Of a DNA stretch of 64,000 nucleotides, positions 8,523 through 18,861 are shown piece after piece. Source of the DNA: Betaproteobacteria bacterium. Its GTDB lineage: Bacteria; Pseudomonadota; Gammaproteobacteria; Burkholderiales; Rhodocyclaceae. Each line of letters opens with the position of its first letter. Position 1 is the stretch's first letter. The DNA is taken from contig JADJXY010000002.1 of the NCBI GenBank assembly GCA_016720065.1, forward strand, positions 571,001-635,000, read 5' to 3'. The notes beneath the pieces are model-generated. The model worked only from the letters and a program-made list of their open reading frames with translations. It ran no database searches and had not been told where the DNA came from. The position numbers and the translations under genes were made by a program.

Positions 8523-11500
8523 CTACGGCGCGGGGGAAATTCCAGATGCAGGGAGTTTGATAATTTTTTCTTCCGCCCCGGAGAGGTCGATCAGGTGATC
8601 CTGCTCGACGAAATACACGGCCAGGCGCAGGGGGAGTCCGGCGGAAGGGAAGAGCGCCGCGTAGCGCTCGAGTTGCGGGCGGTGGGTGGCGGCACGGGCG
8701 AGGAGATCGGCGGGGTCGGCGGAAGTCAGGCGCAGGGTCTTGTAATCGACGATCCAGCGTTGGCCGTCCGCCGTGAAGCAGCGGTCGACCACATGGGCGT
8801 GCTGACCCTCGCCGGAGGAGGAAGAAAGCCCCCACTCGGCGTGGGCGTCCGGGTGGGGCGAGAGAATCCAGCGTCCGGTGGGGCTGGCGAGGACGCCTTG
8901 CAGGATGGCCACGCTACGGGCGGCGCCGGCTTCCGCTTCCCGCGGGGCCAGCCCCTTGCTGCGCAGCCAGGCGGAAAAGCTGGCGTGGCGCTCGCCGACG
9001 CGGGCCGCGGACCAGGCCTCGGGGCCTTCCCGGGCAATGAGTTCCAGGGCGCGATGCACCAGGGAGCCGACGGCGGCGTCGGGGCCGCTGCCGTCGCTGC
9101 CGCCTTCGCCTTCGCTGGAGCGGGCAGGCGTCGCCGCCGGCCGGGGCGGCAGGGCGGGGAGGTCGGCCAGGGAGAGGCGGCGGAGATCGGCGGCCGGTTC
9201 GACCGGGGCGATGGGGAGCGCCACCGGTGCCGACGCTGCCGCGCCGGCCAGAGCCGCGGCGAAGCGCGCCTGGGCGCCGTGCTCCCACAGGAGGCGCAGG
9301 AACGACCCGGCGGCCGGCGTGCGCAGCCCACCCTCGCGGACCGTGGCGACGCCGACCAGATGCAGACGGCGGCGGGCCCGGGTGGCGGCCACGTAAAGAA
9401 GGCGTTCGCTCTCGTGGCGGGCCCGTTCGGCTTCCAGGCGGGCGAGGGCAGCGTAGGGGGTGATGCGCGTGCGCGTGCTGCCCCGGGCGCGCAAGGGGGC
9501 GACGACGAGGTGCTCCCGGGTGCCCTCGGTGGGGATTTCGTCCCACAGCAGGAGGGGCGGATCGTCGCGGCCCGAGGCGCGGTGCAGGCCGGGGACGATC
9601 ACCGTGTCGAACTCCAGACCCTTGGCCTTGTGCAGGGTCATCATGGGCAGCGCCAGGGCGGCCGGGGAGGGGTCCGGCGGGGCGAAGAGCCGGGCGGCTT
9701 CGGTCTCCAGGGCGTCGGCGGTCCAATCGCCCCGGCTTGCCAGGGTGTCGAGGCGCTGGAAGAGGGCCTGCACGTCCGGACGCTCGTCTTCCGCCAGGCA
9801 GCGGTCGCCGCCCAGGGCGCGCCAGGTGCCCTCCAGCCAGCGGCGCGGCGGGCAGCGGCCCTGCTGGGCGAGGGCCTCGCCCAGGACGGCGGTGGCATGG
9901 CGCAGGCGGGCCTGGCCGTCGGTTGAAAGGCGCCGCAGCCGCTCCTCGTCCTGGGCCAGTTGCCAGACGGTGGACCGATGGTCGTCCCCCGCCAGGGCAT
10001 GCAGGTCCGCCAGGTTGAGGCCGCACCAGGGGGCACGCAGGATGGCCAGCCAATGCACCCGGTCGCCGCGATGGAGCAGCGCCCGGGCCAGGGAGAGCAC
10101 ATCCTGGATGGCCTGCCGGCTGGCCAGGGGCGCCATATCCACGGCCTGGAAGGGCAGTTGCGGGGCGCGCAGGCGCAGGCGGGCGAGGAGGGGGGCCAGG
10201 TGGCTGCGGGCGCGCACCAGGATGGCGACGCTTGCGCCGGGGTGCGCCTGCCGCTCGGCGAGGATCAGGTCGATGAGGACGTCGGCTTCCTGCTCGCTCC
10301 CGTTTTCCTCCGCGTCGGCCTCCAGCAGGACCGGGTGCAGGCAGACGCCGGAATCCTCTTCATCCGGCCGCGTGGCCAGACAGGGGGCGTAGCGCACCGC
10401 GCCGTGCAGGGGCTCGTCCTGGTCCGGGAAAACCCCCGGGAAGGCGGTGTTGATCCACTCCACCACCTTCGGCCGCGAGCGATTGTTGCGATAGAGGCGC
10501 AGCTTCTTGGGCAGGAGGTCGCCAATGCCCCCGTCGCGCACCTTGAGGAAAAGCCCCACGTCGGCCTTGCGGAAGCGGTAGATGGACTGCATGGGGTCGC
10601 CCACCAGAAAGAGGCTGCGCGCGTCGCCCCCGGGCCGGCCGGACTCCCAGCCGCGGATGAGGCTGGCGACGAGGCGTATCTGGGCGGGACTGGTGTCCTG
10701 GAATTCATCCACCAGCAGGTGGCGGATGCGGTAATCGAGGGCCAGGGCCAGGTCGGTGGGGGCCTCGTCGTCGCCCAGGGCGGCAAGGGCCCGCTGGGCG
10801 ACCTCGGCGAAATCCACCTCGCCGGCCTCCTGGAAGGCCAGCCACAGCTGGGCGGTGGCCAGGTTGAGGAGCTGCGAGAAGGTCTCCACCGTGGCCCATT
10901 CCTCGTCCGCATAGACCGGCAGGGGCAAGTCGCGCACCGGAGCCAGCGCCGCGGCAGCGCCGGCCGGCAGGGTTTCGAGGAGGGTCTTCAGCGCCGCCTT
11001 GTGTTCCCGCCCGGCGGGGACGGGCAGTCCCTGGCGCTTGTCCAGGGACTTGCGCAGCTCGCCCTCGGCGGTGAGCAGCAAATCGGCCAGACCCTGCCAC
11101 AGGGGCAGGGTGGCGGGGTCGTCGTCCAGAGAGCTGTCCCAGCTCTCCAGTCGGGCGATGGGCGACTCCGGGTTCTCGGCGGCCAGGGTGGCGCCGGCAA
11201 AGCGGGCGGCGGCCCGCAGGCAGTCCTGCAAGGGCGCGTCGAATGCGGCGGCGGCCGCGGCGAGATCGCGGCGCACCAGGGCGGCGAGGCCTGCCTCGGC
11301 CTCCGCCCGCAAGCCGGCGTCGGCGCCCCGGGCGGTGTGGCGCAGCCACTGGTCCCGCCGGGCCAGCAGCGCCACCAGCAGGCGTTCCAGGCGGCCCGCG
11401 TCGTTGTCCATGAAAGCCAGGGCGGCGGCCACCGTATCGGCCGGGGGGCCGGTCTCCTCCACCAGGGCCAGGGTACGGCGGGCGGCGGCTTCGTAATGGG

Positions 11501-11951
11501 GCGTGGCGTCTTCGGCGACCCCGGGCTGGGCGCCGAAGCGGGAGAGATAGGGCATCTGCCGCGCCAGGCTGGCACAGAGGGAATCCAGGGTGGTGACCGC
11601 CAGACGGCCGGGATGGGCCAGGAGATTCCAGCCCTGAGCCGCGTCCCGCGCCAGGGCCGCACGGCCCAGAGCGTAGGTGAGCTGCCGATGGGGCGCGTCG
11701 TCGCCGGGGCGCTCCCCGGCCGCGGCCAACTCCAGGCTGCCCAGGATGCGGTCGCGCATCTCGGCTGCCGCCTTGTTGGTGAAGGTCAGCGCCACCACCT
11801 CTTCCGGATGATCCACCCGGGCCAGCAGGCCCAGCACCCGCTGGGTCAGCAGCTCCGTCTTGCCCGCCCCTGCCGGTGCTTCGACGATGAAGGATTCCGG
11901 CTCCAGAGCCCGGAGCCGGGCGGCGCTATCGGCGGCGAGAAGCTCAGTCAA
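8523..11951 (-). CDS. addA: UvrD/RecB-type helicase-nuclease, AddA-like
   Basis: A 1142-residue superfamily 1A helicase with a C-terminal RecB-type nuclease. Motifs in order: Walker A EAPAGAGKTELLTQR (about residue 24), motif Ia VVALTFTNKAAAEMRDR, motif II LLVDEFQDTSPAQ, motif III LFLVGDPMQSIYRFRKA, motif V TLHKAKGLEFDTV, motif VI LLYVAATRARRRL. The nuclease domain ends with AEWGL and WIVDYKT, the PD-(D/E)XK residues. With AddB it would resect double-strand ends for recombination. The start overlaps the preceding outer-membrane-protein gene by 8 bp, and addB is one gene further upstream. I call it AddA-like, not RecB, because no recC or recD is near and the partner is AddB-like. Confidence 0.9.
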   Translation of the reverse strand: MTELLAADSAARLRALEPESFIVEAPAGAGKTELLTQRVLGLLARVDHPEEVVALTFTNKAAAEMRDRILGSLELAAAGERPGDDAPHRQLTYALGRAALARDAAQGWNLLAHPGRLAVTTLDSLCASLARQMPYLSRFGAQPGVAEDATPHYEAAARRTLALVEETGPPADTVAAALAFMDNDAGRLERLLVALLARRDQWLRHTARGADAGLRAEAEAGLAALVRRDLAAAAAAFDAPLQDCLRAAARFAGATLAAENPESPIARLESWDSSLDDDPATLPLWQGLADLLLTAEGELRKSLDKRQGLPVPAGREHKAALKTLLETLPAGAAAALAPVRDLPLPVYADEEWATVETFSQLLNLATAQLWLAFQEAGEVDFAEVAQRALAALGDDEAPTDLALALDYRIRHLLVDEFQDTSPAQIRLVASLIRGWESGRPGGDARSLFLVGDPMQSIYRFRKADVGLFLKVRDGGIGDLLPKKLRLYRNNRSRPKVVEWINTAFPGVFPDQDEPLHGAVRYAPCLATRPDEEDSGVCLHPVLLEADAEENGSEQEADVLIDLILAERQAHPGASVAILVRARSHLAPLLARLRLRAPQLPFQAVDMAPLASRQAIQDVLSLARALLHRGDRVHWLAILRAPWCGLNLADLHALAGDDHRSTVWQLAQDEERLRRLSTDGQARLRHATAVLGEALAQQGRCPPRRWLEGTWRALGGDRCLAEDERPDVQALFQRLDTLASRGDWTADALETEAARLFAPPDPSPAALALPMMTLHKAKGLEFDTVIVPGLHRASGRDDPPLLLWDEIPTEGTREHLVVAPLRARGSTRTRITPYAALARLEAERARHESERLLYVAATRARRRLHLVGVATVREGGLRTPAAGSFLRLLWEHGAQARFAAALAGAAASAPVALPIAPVEPAADLRRLSLADLPALPPRPAATPARSSEGEGGSDGSGPDAAVGSLVHRALELIAREGPEAWSAARVGERHASFSAWLRSKGLAPREAEAGAARSVAILQGVLASPTGRWILSPHPDAHAEWGLSSSSGEGQHAHVVDRCFTADGQRWIVDYKTLRLTSADPADLLARAATHRPQLERYAALFPSAGLPLRLAVYFVEQDHLIDLSGAEEKIIKLPASGISPAP

Positions 11952-12717
11952 TGGGAAACTCGACGATGGTCTTCAGTATCCAGGGGTCGGTGGCGGTGTT
12001 GAGGCCGCGGCCGATGCCGAGGTTGATCTGCCAGCCGCCGCGCTCGATGTCCAGGGTGAGGTAGGCGGTGTGCTCCTGTTGCGGGCGGGGGGCGGGGTGG
12101 GCCAACTTGCCCAGCTCGCTGTAGGTTTCGATGCCCAGGTGGATGCCGGGGGCGACGCTGCGGGCGATCTTGAAGGCGGGGCTCAGATCGAAGCCGCCGC
12201 GGTGCTCCTTGCGGGGCAGGCCGTAGCTGGCCAGCAGATTGGCGATCAGCAGCCAGTCCTCGTTGCGGTAGCCGACGATGGGGCGGATTTCCACGCTGTT
12301 GCGCCGCGCGTCGAAGCGCCCCGTGGCGGTGACCAGCTCGCCATTGATCCCGGCGAAGACCCCGCCGCTTTCCGGGGCGGGGGCGAAGATCCACTTCAGT
12401 TGCAACTGCTGCCCGCCCAGATGGGTGTCGCCGTGGCGGTCGATGACGCTGGGGAAAAGGAGGCTCAGTTCGGTGCGGGGCCCGAAGGCGTAGGAAATTT
12501 CCGGAGTCACCCGCAGGCCGAGGTCGGTGGGCAGTTCGCCGTTGGCCTCCCGTACCCGGCTGCGGCGCAGGGTCCGGCTGCTGTGGATTTCAAAGCCCCA
12601 CTCCCCGGCTTCGCCGATGCCGTCGTCGTAGACGCGGATTTCCGCCGGAATTTCGGCCTGGGCAGCCAGGGCCAGGAAGAGGGAGCCCAGGGCAAGGGCG
12701 CGCAGGGAGCGGTTCAT
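11944..12717 (-). CDS. Exported outer-membrane beta-barrel-like protein between addB and addA
   Basis: A 257-residue protein with a signal peptide (LRALALGSLFLALAAQAE). The mature chain has alternating beta-strand patterns such as LGLRVTPEISYAFGPRTELS and WQINLGIGRGL, and ends in EFPID. The pattern fits small porin-like barrels of unknown function; there is no DNA-related motif. It starts 34 bp after addB and overlaps addA by 8 bp, so it is translationally tied to a double-strand-break repair operon. Its role there is unknown. The coupling may just be a fortuitous insertion, or expression may be shared. Confidence in the gene is high and in the barrel call moderate. Confidence 0.8.
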   Translation of the reverse strand: MNRSLRALALGSLFLALAAQAEIPAEIRVYDDGIGEAGEWGFEIHSSRTLRRSRVREANGELPTDLGLRVTPEISYAFGPRTELSLLFPSVIDRHGDTHLGGQQLQLKWIFAPAPESGGVFAGINGELVTATGRFDARRNSVEIRPIVGYRNEDWLLIANLLASYGLPRKEHRGGFDLSPAFKIARSVAPGIHLGIETYSELGKLAHPAPRPQQEHTAYLTLDIERGGWQINLGIGRGLNTATDPWILKTIVEFPID

Positions 12718-12751
12718 GGATGATCCGGTCGAATTGGGGCGGCGGGAGTCG

Positions 12752-15421
12752 TCAACGGTCCACCTCGGCGTCGGGAATCGCCGCCGTGCGCTCGGCCAGA
12801 CGCAGCAGGGGCAGCACTTCGCAATATAGAAGGGCCTTGGGGTCGTCGAAGCGGACCGCGGCTTCCCCGGCCCCCACTTCGGCGGCCACGGCGCGCAGGC
12901 GTTCCTGCCAGTGGCGCAGCACCGCCGGCCAGTCCGGGAAGGTCGCCACGGGAAAGGACTTGCGCTTGGGGTCGTCCAGGCCGGTGATGCCGGGCAGCAA
13001 GTCCTTGCGCTCGCCCACCCCCGAGAAGCCCGCTTCGTCCAGGGTCACCCGGGCGAAGGCGACGGCCGCCACGGGCTCGCCGTCCGTCCGGGGCACCGCC
13101 AGGGCAGCGTAGAGCGGCAATTGGGGTTCGGTGATGCGGTCCTCGGCCCAGTTGCGGGTATCGATGCGGTGGCCGGTCTTGTAGTCGATCACCACCAGGC
13201 CGCCGTCGGCCAGGCGGTCGATGCGGTCGATCACCGTGCGCACCTGGATGCCTTCGATGTCGAGCAGCATGTCCTGTTCGCAGGCCAGCACGGCAAAGTC
13301 TTCCCGTCGGGCCTCCACGGCCAGCCAGGTGTGCAGGAGCTTGTGCAGACGTGCGGCTTCCAGTTGCCGGAAGCGGGGCGGCAACTCGCGATGGCTGGAA
13401 TGCTCGAAATCCGTCAGGGCCGCGGCGACGGCGCTGGAGACGGCGGCGGCCAGGGCGTCGGTGCCCAGGGCCAGGAGCCCCGCCCGGTCGGCGACACCCC
13501 GCCAGAAGTGTTCCAGGGCGCCATGCACCAGGGTGCCCCGCTCCATGGCGTCCAGGCCTTCCACCGCGGGGCGCAGGGCCCGGGCGCCCAGGCGGTATTG
13601 GTAGAAACCCCAGGCCGGGCAGATGGCCTGGGCCTTGAGCAGCCCGGTGCCGCCGGGCACTTTTTCCCCTGCGGCCACGGCCGGCGCCCGGGCATCGGCC
13701 AGGGTTTCCAGACGAGCCGGATGGGGCCAGGGCGGCGCGGCGCGGGGGGCTTCGGTCGCGTCCGCGGGGATCCCCGCGAGCAGGGGGCTGGGGCGCAGCA
13801 GACGGGCGCCATCCTGGCGCCGCCAGGAGAAGGTGATGTCGGGCGCCGCGGTGACGAGCCGGCGGTGCACGGCGGTGGCGAAAGCCAGTTCCACCTCGGC
13901 GCTGGCGTGGGGGCTTCCAGCGTGGCGCTGGATTTCCGCCGGCAGCAGGGGGTTGGGGCGGGGGTTGGGGGGCCACAGATCGTCGTTCATGCCCGCGACC
14001 CACAGGGCGTCGAAGGCGAGCCCCGTGCTTTCCAGAATGCCCAGGACTCCGATGGATGGGCTGCCGCGCGTCTCCGGTTGAAAAACCTGCTCGCGGCACA
14101 GGGCGGCAAGGCGCCGCAGGGCTTCGCCGGCGCTCACGGCGGGCAGGAGATCGTCGTAGCGGGCCAGGCCCTCCAGGGTGGCGAGGAAGCTCTGTCGCAC
14201 TTGAAACTCGGGGCTGGACAGGGGGCGGTCGCCGGGCCAGCCCAGGGCCTCCAGCCAGCCGAGGAAGGCGGTGCCCCAGGCGGAAGGCGGCCGGCGGCGG
14301 GGGCCGCCCTTGGCCAGCGTGGCGGCAAAGGATTCCAGATGGGCGGCCAGCCGCGGCGCAGCGACCTTTTCGCGGGCATAGAGGCGCTTCACCAGGCGCT
14401 GCAGCGCCGGCAGGTCGGTGAAGAATTCCAGTTCGTCCCGCTGCGCCCGGTCGATGCGCGCCCGGGCGTCGGCCTCGCCCTGACCGGCGGACCAGAAGGG
14501 CGACAGGAGCAGGGCGGAAAAGACGGCCTGTTCGTGCCGGGGCGTGACCCCCAGGGCCAGAAGGTCCAGGGCCGCCGCCACCAGGGCTTGGGCGGCCAGG
14601 GGATGACCGAGGGAGACGTTGTAGGCCCGGGGGCTGTCGGGCGCCCCGGGGGAAAGGCTTTGCGGGTGCAGGGCATCGTCCAGGGCGAAGCAGAGGGCGT
14701 CCCGACGTTCCGCCAGATCGGGGACGACGATGCCCAAGCGGGCACCCGGGTCGGCGGCGAGCCTGTCCCGTGCCCAGGCGGCGATGGCCTGGGCTTCGGC
14801 CTGGGCGTCGTCGCAGGCCAGGCTGCGCCGGGTCGTGGCAGGCGCTGCGGCGGCGGGGCTGTCGCCCACCCGGACGCCGCGATCAATCAGGGTCTGGCGC
14901 AGGCGCAGCTCTTCCGGGGTGTAGCGGTCGAAGCCGGCGAAATCGATGGCCGGGGGCAGGGGAACCGACCCGGCGGCCACGAGGCCCCGGGCGATGGGCG
15001 GCAGGCGCGCCGCCTCGGTCCAGCCGCCGGCCGCGCAGCGCTTGCGGAATTCCCGCCGCCAGGCGACGAAGAGCCGGCCTTCCTCGGCCAGGGTGGCGGG
15101 GGGCAGGTCCAGATCCCAGAGGAGGCAAAGCGCATGGGCTTCCTGGGCCGTGGCGGCGAGGCCGGCGAGGTCAAAAAGGGGCAGTGCGTCGTCGGGCAGG
15201 GCGTCGGCGATCACCTGTTCCCAGAGCAGGCGTTCGCACGCCCCGTCGAGCAAGCGCAGCGTCGGCCCACTGCCGTCCAGGGCGGCGTCTTCCAGCAGAC
15301 GGGTCAGCCAGGCCCCCACGGTGAAGGCGGCGGGCGTCTCCCAGACCGCGCCCGCCCCGGCCGGAACCCTGCTGCGCAGGGCCTCGGCCAGACGGGCGGT
15401 GGCGCAGAGGGTCAGGGGCAT
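12752..15421 (-). CDS. addB: PD-(D/E)XK nuclease, AddB-like
   Basis: An 889-residue partner of the AddA-like helicase. The N-terminal two-thirds is a helicase-like fold that I cannot match to an intact Walker A, as in many AddB-type proteins outside Bacillus. It includes LGILESTGLAFDALWVAGMN and NDDLWPPNPRPNPLLP, typical of the family. The C-terminal nuclease domain has CPAWGFYQYRLGAR, LACEQDMLLDIEG, TVIDRIDRL, VVIDYKTG and PQLPLYAAL, the RecB-type catalytic set. It is the first gene of addB - OMP - addA. Start ATG 15421 is followed by TLCATARLAEALR, a plausible beginning; 65 bp separate it from the end of uvrA. Confidence 0.88.
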   Translation of the reverse strand: MPLTLCATARLAEALRSRVPAGAGAVWETPAAFTVGAWLTRLLEDAALDGSGPTLRLLDGACERLLWEQVIADALPDDALPLFDLAGLAATAQEAHALCLLWDLDLPPATLAEEGRLFVAWRREFRKRCAAGGWTEAARLPPIARGLVAAGSVPLPPAIDFAGFDRYTPEELRLRQTLIDRGVRVGDSPAAAAPATTRRSLACDDAQAEAQAIAAWARDRLAADPGARLGIVVPDLAERRDALCFALDDALHPQSLSPGAPDSPRAYNVSLGHPLAAQALVAAALDLLALGVTPRHEQAVFSALLLSPFWSAGQGEADARARIDRAQRDELEFFTDLPALQRLVKRLYAREKVAAPRLAAHLESFAATLAKGGPRRRPPSAWGTAFLGWLEALGWPGDRPLSSPEFQVRQSFLATLEGLARYDDLLPAVSAGEALRRLAALCREQVFQPETRGSPSIGVLGILESTGLAFDALWVAGMNDDLWPPNPRPNPLLPAEIQRHAGSPHASAEVELAFATAVHRRLVTAAPDITFSWRRQDGARLLRPSPLLAGIPADATEAPRAAPPWPHPARLETLADARAPAVAAGEKVPGGTGLLKAQAICPAWGFYQYRLGARALRPAVEGLDAMERGTLVHGALEHFWRGVADRAGLLALGTDALAAAVSSAVAAALTDFEHSSHRELPPRFRQLEAARLHKLLHTWLAVEARREDFAVLACEQDMLLDIEGIQVRTVIDRIDRLADGGLVVIDYKTGHRIDTRNWAEDRITEPQLPLYAALAVPRTDGEPVAAVAFARVTLDEAGFSGVGERKDLLPGITGLDDPKRKSFPVATFPDWPAVLRHWQERLRAVAAEVGAGEAAVRFDDPKALLYCEVLPLLRLAERTAAIPDAEVDR

Positions 15422-15486
15422 GGCGGCTCAGAGCTTGTGAAGAAATCGTGGCGATCGGGGTGCGCTGTAGATTAATGCACAGCCTC

Positions 15487-18309
15487 TCAGTCCCGGGCCA
15501 GCAGTGCTTGCAGGAAGCGCCCGGTATGACTGGCCTGTTCCCGCGCCACCGTCTCCGGCGTGCCGGCCACCAGGATGCGCCCGCCGCCGTCGCCGCCTTC
15601 GGGGCCCAGGTCCACCAGCCAGTCGGCGGTCTTGATCACGTCCAGGTTGTGCTCGATGACCACCACGGTATTGCCGTGGTCGGCGAGGCGGTGCAGCACC
15701 GTGAGCAGCAGTTCGATGTCGGCGAAATGGAGCCCGGTGGTGGGTTCGTCCAGGATGTAGAGGGTGCGGCCGGTGTCGCGCTTGGAGAGCTCCAGCCCCA
15801 GCTTGACCCGCTGGGCCTCGCCTCCGGAGAGCGTCGTCGCGCTCTGGCCCAGGGTGATGTAGCTCAAGCCCACGTCCACCAGGGTTTGCAGCTTCCTCGC
15901 CACCACCGGCACCGCGTCGAAGAATTCCCGCGCCTGCTCGACGGTCATTTCCAGGATTTCGTGGATGTTCCTGCCCTTGTACTGAATCTCCAGGGTTTCC
16001 CGGTTGTAGCGCTTGCCGTGGCAGACGTCGCAGGGGACGTAGATGTCGGGCAGGAAGTGCATCTCCACCTTGATCATGCCGTCGCCCTGGCAGGCCTCGC
16101 AGCGCCCGCCCTTCACATTGAAACTGAAGCGCCCCGGCCCGTAGCCCCGGGCGCGGGCTTCCGGCACGCCGGAAAAGAGGTCGCGGATGGGGGTGAGGAG
16201 CCCGGTGTAGGTGGCCGGGTTGGAGCGGGGCGTGCGGCCGATGGGGGACTGATCCACGTTGATGACTTTGTCGAACAGGTCCAGGCCCTCGATCTCCTCG
16301 TGGGCGGCGGGTTCCGCCGTGGCGCCGTAAAGGTGCCTGGCCGCCGCGGCGTAGAGGGTGTCGTTGATGAGGGTCGACTTGCCCGAGCCGGAAACGCCCG
16401 TGATGCAGGTAAAGAGCCCCACCGGGAGTTCCAGCTTCACGTCCTTCAAATTGTTGCCCCTGGCGCCGACCACCTTGAGCTGCTTCTTGGGGTCGGGCGC
16501 GCGGCGTTTTTCCGGCACGGCGATTTTCTTCTTGCCCGAGAGGTAGGCGCCGGTGAGGGATTGCGGGTTGTTGGCCACTTCGTCCGGCTCCCCCTCGGCG
16601 ACGATGGCGCCGCCGTGGACCCCGGCCCCAGGGCCGATATCGACCACGTAGTCGGCCAGGCGGATGGCTTCCTCGTCGTGTTCCACGACGATCACGGTGT
16701 TGCCGATGTCGCGCAACTGCTGCAGGGTTTGCAGCAAGCGGGAGTTATCCCGCTGGTGCAGGCCGATGGAGGGCTCGTCCAGCACGTACATGACGCCGGT
16801 GAGGCCGGAGCCGATCTGCGAAGCCAGGCGGATGCGCTGGGCCTCGCCGCCGGAAAGGGTCTCGGCGGAACGCTCCAGGCACAGGTAATCCAGCCCCACG
16901 TTGATGAGGAAGGAGAGCCGCGAGGTGATCTCCTTCAATATCTTTTCCGCCACCTGGGCCTTGTGGCCGGTCATTTGCAGCAGGTTGAAGTAGTTGCGCG
17001 CCTCGCCCAGGGGCAGGCGGCTGATCTCGTGCAGGGTCTTCTCCCCCACCCGCACGTGGCGGGCCTCGGTCCTGAGGCGCGTGCCGGCGCACTGGGGGCA
17101 GGCCGTATTGCTGATGAACTTGGCCAGTTCCTCGCGCACGGCCACGGAATCGGTCTCCTTGTAGCGCCGCTCCAGGTTATGCACGATGCCCTCGAAGCTG
17201 TGCTCCCGCATCACCAGCCGGCCGCGCTCGTTCAAATACTGGAAGGGCAGCACCTGGCGGCCGGAGCCGTAGAGCACCACCTGCTGCACCGCTTCCGGCA
17301 ACTGCTCGAAGGGGGTATCGATGTCGAAGCCGTAGTGTGTCGCCAGGGAGCCCAGCATCTGGAAGTAGAACTGGTTGCGCTTGTCCCAGCCGCGGATGGC
17401 GCCGGCGGCCAGCGAGAGTTCCGGATGGGCGACGACCCGCTTGGGGTCGAAGAACTGGATCACCCCCAGGCCGTCGCACTTGGGGCAGGCGCCCATGGGG
17501 TTGTTGAAGGAGAAGAGGCGTGGCTCCAGCTCCTGCAAGGCATAGGAACACACCGGGCAGGCGAATTTGGCGGAGAACAGGTGTTCCTTCTCGCTCTCCA
17601 TTTCCAGGGCGATGGCCCGGCCATCGGCGTGGCGCAGGGCGGTCTCGAAGGATTCGGCCAGGCGCTGGCGCATGTCCTCGCGCACTTTCAGGCGGTCCAC
17701 CACCACGTCCACGTCGTGCTTCTGCATCTTGTTGAGCTTGGGCACGGCGTCGAGTTCGTACACCGCGCCATCCACCCGCACCCGGGCGAAGCCCTGGGCG
17801 CGCAGTTCGGCAAAGAGGTCCAGCTGCTCGCCCTTGCGGTTAGCCACCACGGGGGCCAGGATCATCAGCCGGGTTTCTTCCGGCAGGGCCAGCACGTGAT
17901 CGACCATCTGCGAAACCGTCTGCGCCTCCAGGGCCTGGCCGTGCTCCGGACAATAGGGCGTGCCGGCCCGGGCGAAAAGGAGGCGCAGGTAATCGTGGAT
18001 TTCGGTGACGGTGCCCACGGTGGAGCGCGGGTTGTGGCTGGTGGCCTTCTGCTCGATGGAAATGGCCGGCGACAGACCCTCGATGAGGTCCACGTCCGGC
18101 TTTTCCATCAACTGCAAAAACTGGCGGGCGTAGGCGGAAAGCGATTCCACATAGCGCCGCTGCCCCTCGGCGTAGAGCGTGTCAAAGGCCAGCGAGGACT
18201 TGCCGGAACCGGAGAGCCCGGTGATGACGATGAGCTTGTCCCGCGGCAGATCGAGGTTGATGTTCTTGAGATTGTGGGTGCGGGCACCGCGGATGCGGAT
18301 TTCTTCCAT
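15487..18309 (-). CDS. uvrA: Excinuclease ABC subunit A
   Basis: A 940-residue protein, the usual UvrA length. It has two ABC ATPase modules: Walker [20 protein letters not shown] near residue 31 and [13 protein letters not shown] in the second half; signatures [19 protein letters not shown] and [18 protein letters not shown]; and Walker [14 protein letters not shown] and [13 protein letters not shown]. Zinc-binding CxxC pairs are visible (CPVC and CPKC; CEAC and CDVC). It recognises bulky lesions with UvrB in nucleotide excision repair in the cytoplasm. It is monocistronic as far as visible; I found no LexA box directly upstream. Confidence 0.98.
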   Translation of the reverse strand: MEEIRIRGARTHNLKNINLDLPRDKLIVITGLSGSGKSSLAFDTLYAEGQRRYVESLSAYARQFLQLMEKPDVDLIEGLSPAISIEQKATSHNPRSTVGTVTEIHDYLRLLFARAGTPYCPEHGQALEAQTVSQMVDHVLALPEETRLMILAPVVANRKGEQLDLFAELRAQGFARVRVDGAVYELDAVPKLNKMQKHDVDVVVDRLKVREDMRQRLAESFETALRHADGRAIALEMESEKEHLFSAKFACPVCSYALQELEPRLFSFNNPMGACPKCDGLGVIQFFDPKRVVAHPELSLAAGAIRGWDKRNQFYFQMLGSLATHYGFDIDTPFEQLPEAVQQVVLYGSGRQVLPFQYLNERGRLVMREHSFEGIVHNLERRYKETDSVAVREELAKFISNTACPQCAGTRLRTEARHVRVGEKTLHEISRLPLGEARNYFNLLQMTGHKAQVAEKILKEITSRLSFLINVGLDYLCLERSAETLSGGEAQRIRLASQIGSGLTGVMYVLDEPSIGLHQRDNSRLLQTLQQLRDIGNTVIVVEHDEEAIRLADYVVDIGPGAGVHGGAIVAEGEPDEVANNPQSLTGAYLSGKKKIAVPEKRRAPDPKKQLKVVGARGNNLKDVKLELPVGLFTCITGVSGSGKSTLINDTLYAAAARHLYGATAEPAAHEEIEGLDLFDKVINVDQSPIGRTPRSNPATYTGLLTPIRDLFSGVPEARARGYGPGRFSFNVKGGRCEACQGDGMIKVEMHFLPDIYVPCDVCHGKRYNRETLEIQYKGRNIHEILEMTVEQAREFFDAVPVVARKLQTLVDVGLSYITLGQSATTLSGGEAQRVKLGLELSKRDTGRTLYILDEPTTGLHFADIELLLTVLHRLADHGNTVVVIEHNLDVIKTADWLVDLGPEGGDGGGRILVAGTPETVAREQASHTGRFLQALLARD

Positions 18310-18480
18310 GGTGGGGCGGGGGGACGGCGGGGAAACCGGTAACTATACGCGGTGCGGCGCCTAAAAGAGAGCGGAAAACCTGGGCAAGCGCTTGGGGCAG
18401 TTCCCGCTTGTCCTGAGGTTGGCGTGGGGATGGGGCTTGATTTTCGAAGCACCTGCCCGCCCCGCCGCCGACTCTGCGGA

Positions 18481-18861
18481 TCAGTCCCTTCCTTCGTTCA
18501 TGAGCGCCTTGATGTCAACGGCGGCTGGACGGAGCATGTCAGCAACGGTCGCTTGAAGTTGGGGCAGGCTGGTCTGGGTCGCGTGCCAGACAACACGGCC
18601 GTCAACGGTGGCGTAGCCATGCGCCAGCACATTGCGGAAGTCGACGATGCGGCGCGCGTCGGGAATTCGTGCCGCCAGCTCCGGAGCGACTCGGGAGAGC
18701 TGGTTGATGGCTTCGCCGATGATTTCGAATTGCCGCTCCACGGCGGAGCGGAGCATGGCATCGGTGCGGAACTCGTCAAGCGTCTTGCCATGAACGAATT
18801 CCTCCACCAGCTTTGCCGCTTGTCCGATGTCCACCAGATAGAGCCGTGGATCACGCGCCAT
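18481..18861 (-). CDS. hepT: HepT-like HEPN ribonuclease toxin
   Basis: A 126-residue HEPN-domain protein. The catalytic R-x4-H-x-Y motif is present as RNVLAHGY near residue 86, preceded by FEIIGEAINQL, a family hallmark. HepT toxins cleave RNA and are silenced when the partner MntA adds AMP units to the motif tyrosine, which is present here. The start at 18861 (MARDPRLYLVDIG) lies 11 bp inside the mntA end; an upstream in-frame ATG at 18885 would overlap further and is less likely. Operon order is antitoxin, then toxin. Confidence 0.9.
   Translation of the reverse strand: MARDPRLYLVDIGQAAKLVEEFVHGKTLDEFRTDAMLRSAVERQFEIIGEAINQLSRVAPELAARIPDARRIVDFRNVLAHGYATVDGRVVWHATQTSLPQLQATVADMLRPAAVDIKALMNEGRD

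Noticed and set aside
8595..15475. Very long open frames on the plus strand opposite addA, the OMP gene and addB
   Set aside because: They are antisense frames kept open by high GC at third positions; they lack motifs and ribosome sites, while the minus-strand frames have full family motifs.
15448..18342. 964-codon plus-strand frame opposite uvrA
   Set aside because: Antisense shadow of uvrA with no recognisable domains.
18310..18480. LexA (SOS) box upstream of uvrA
   Set aside because: No CTGT-N8-ACAG-like sequence was found near the start.
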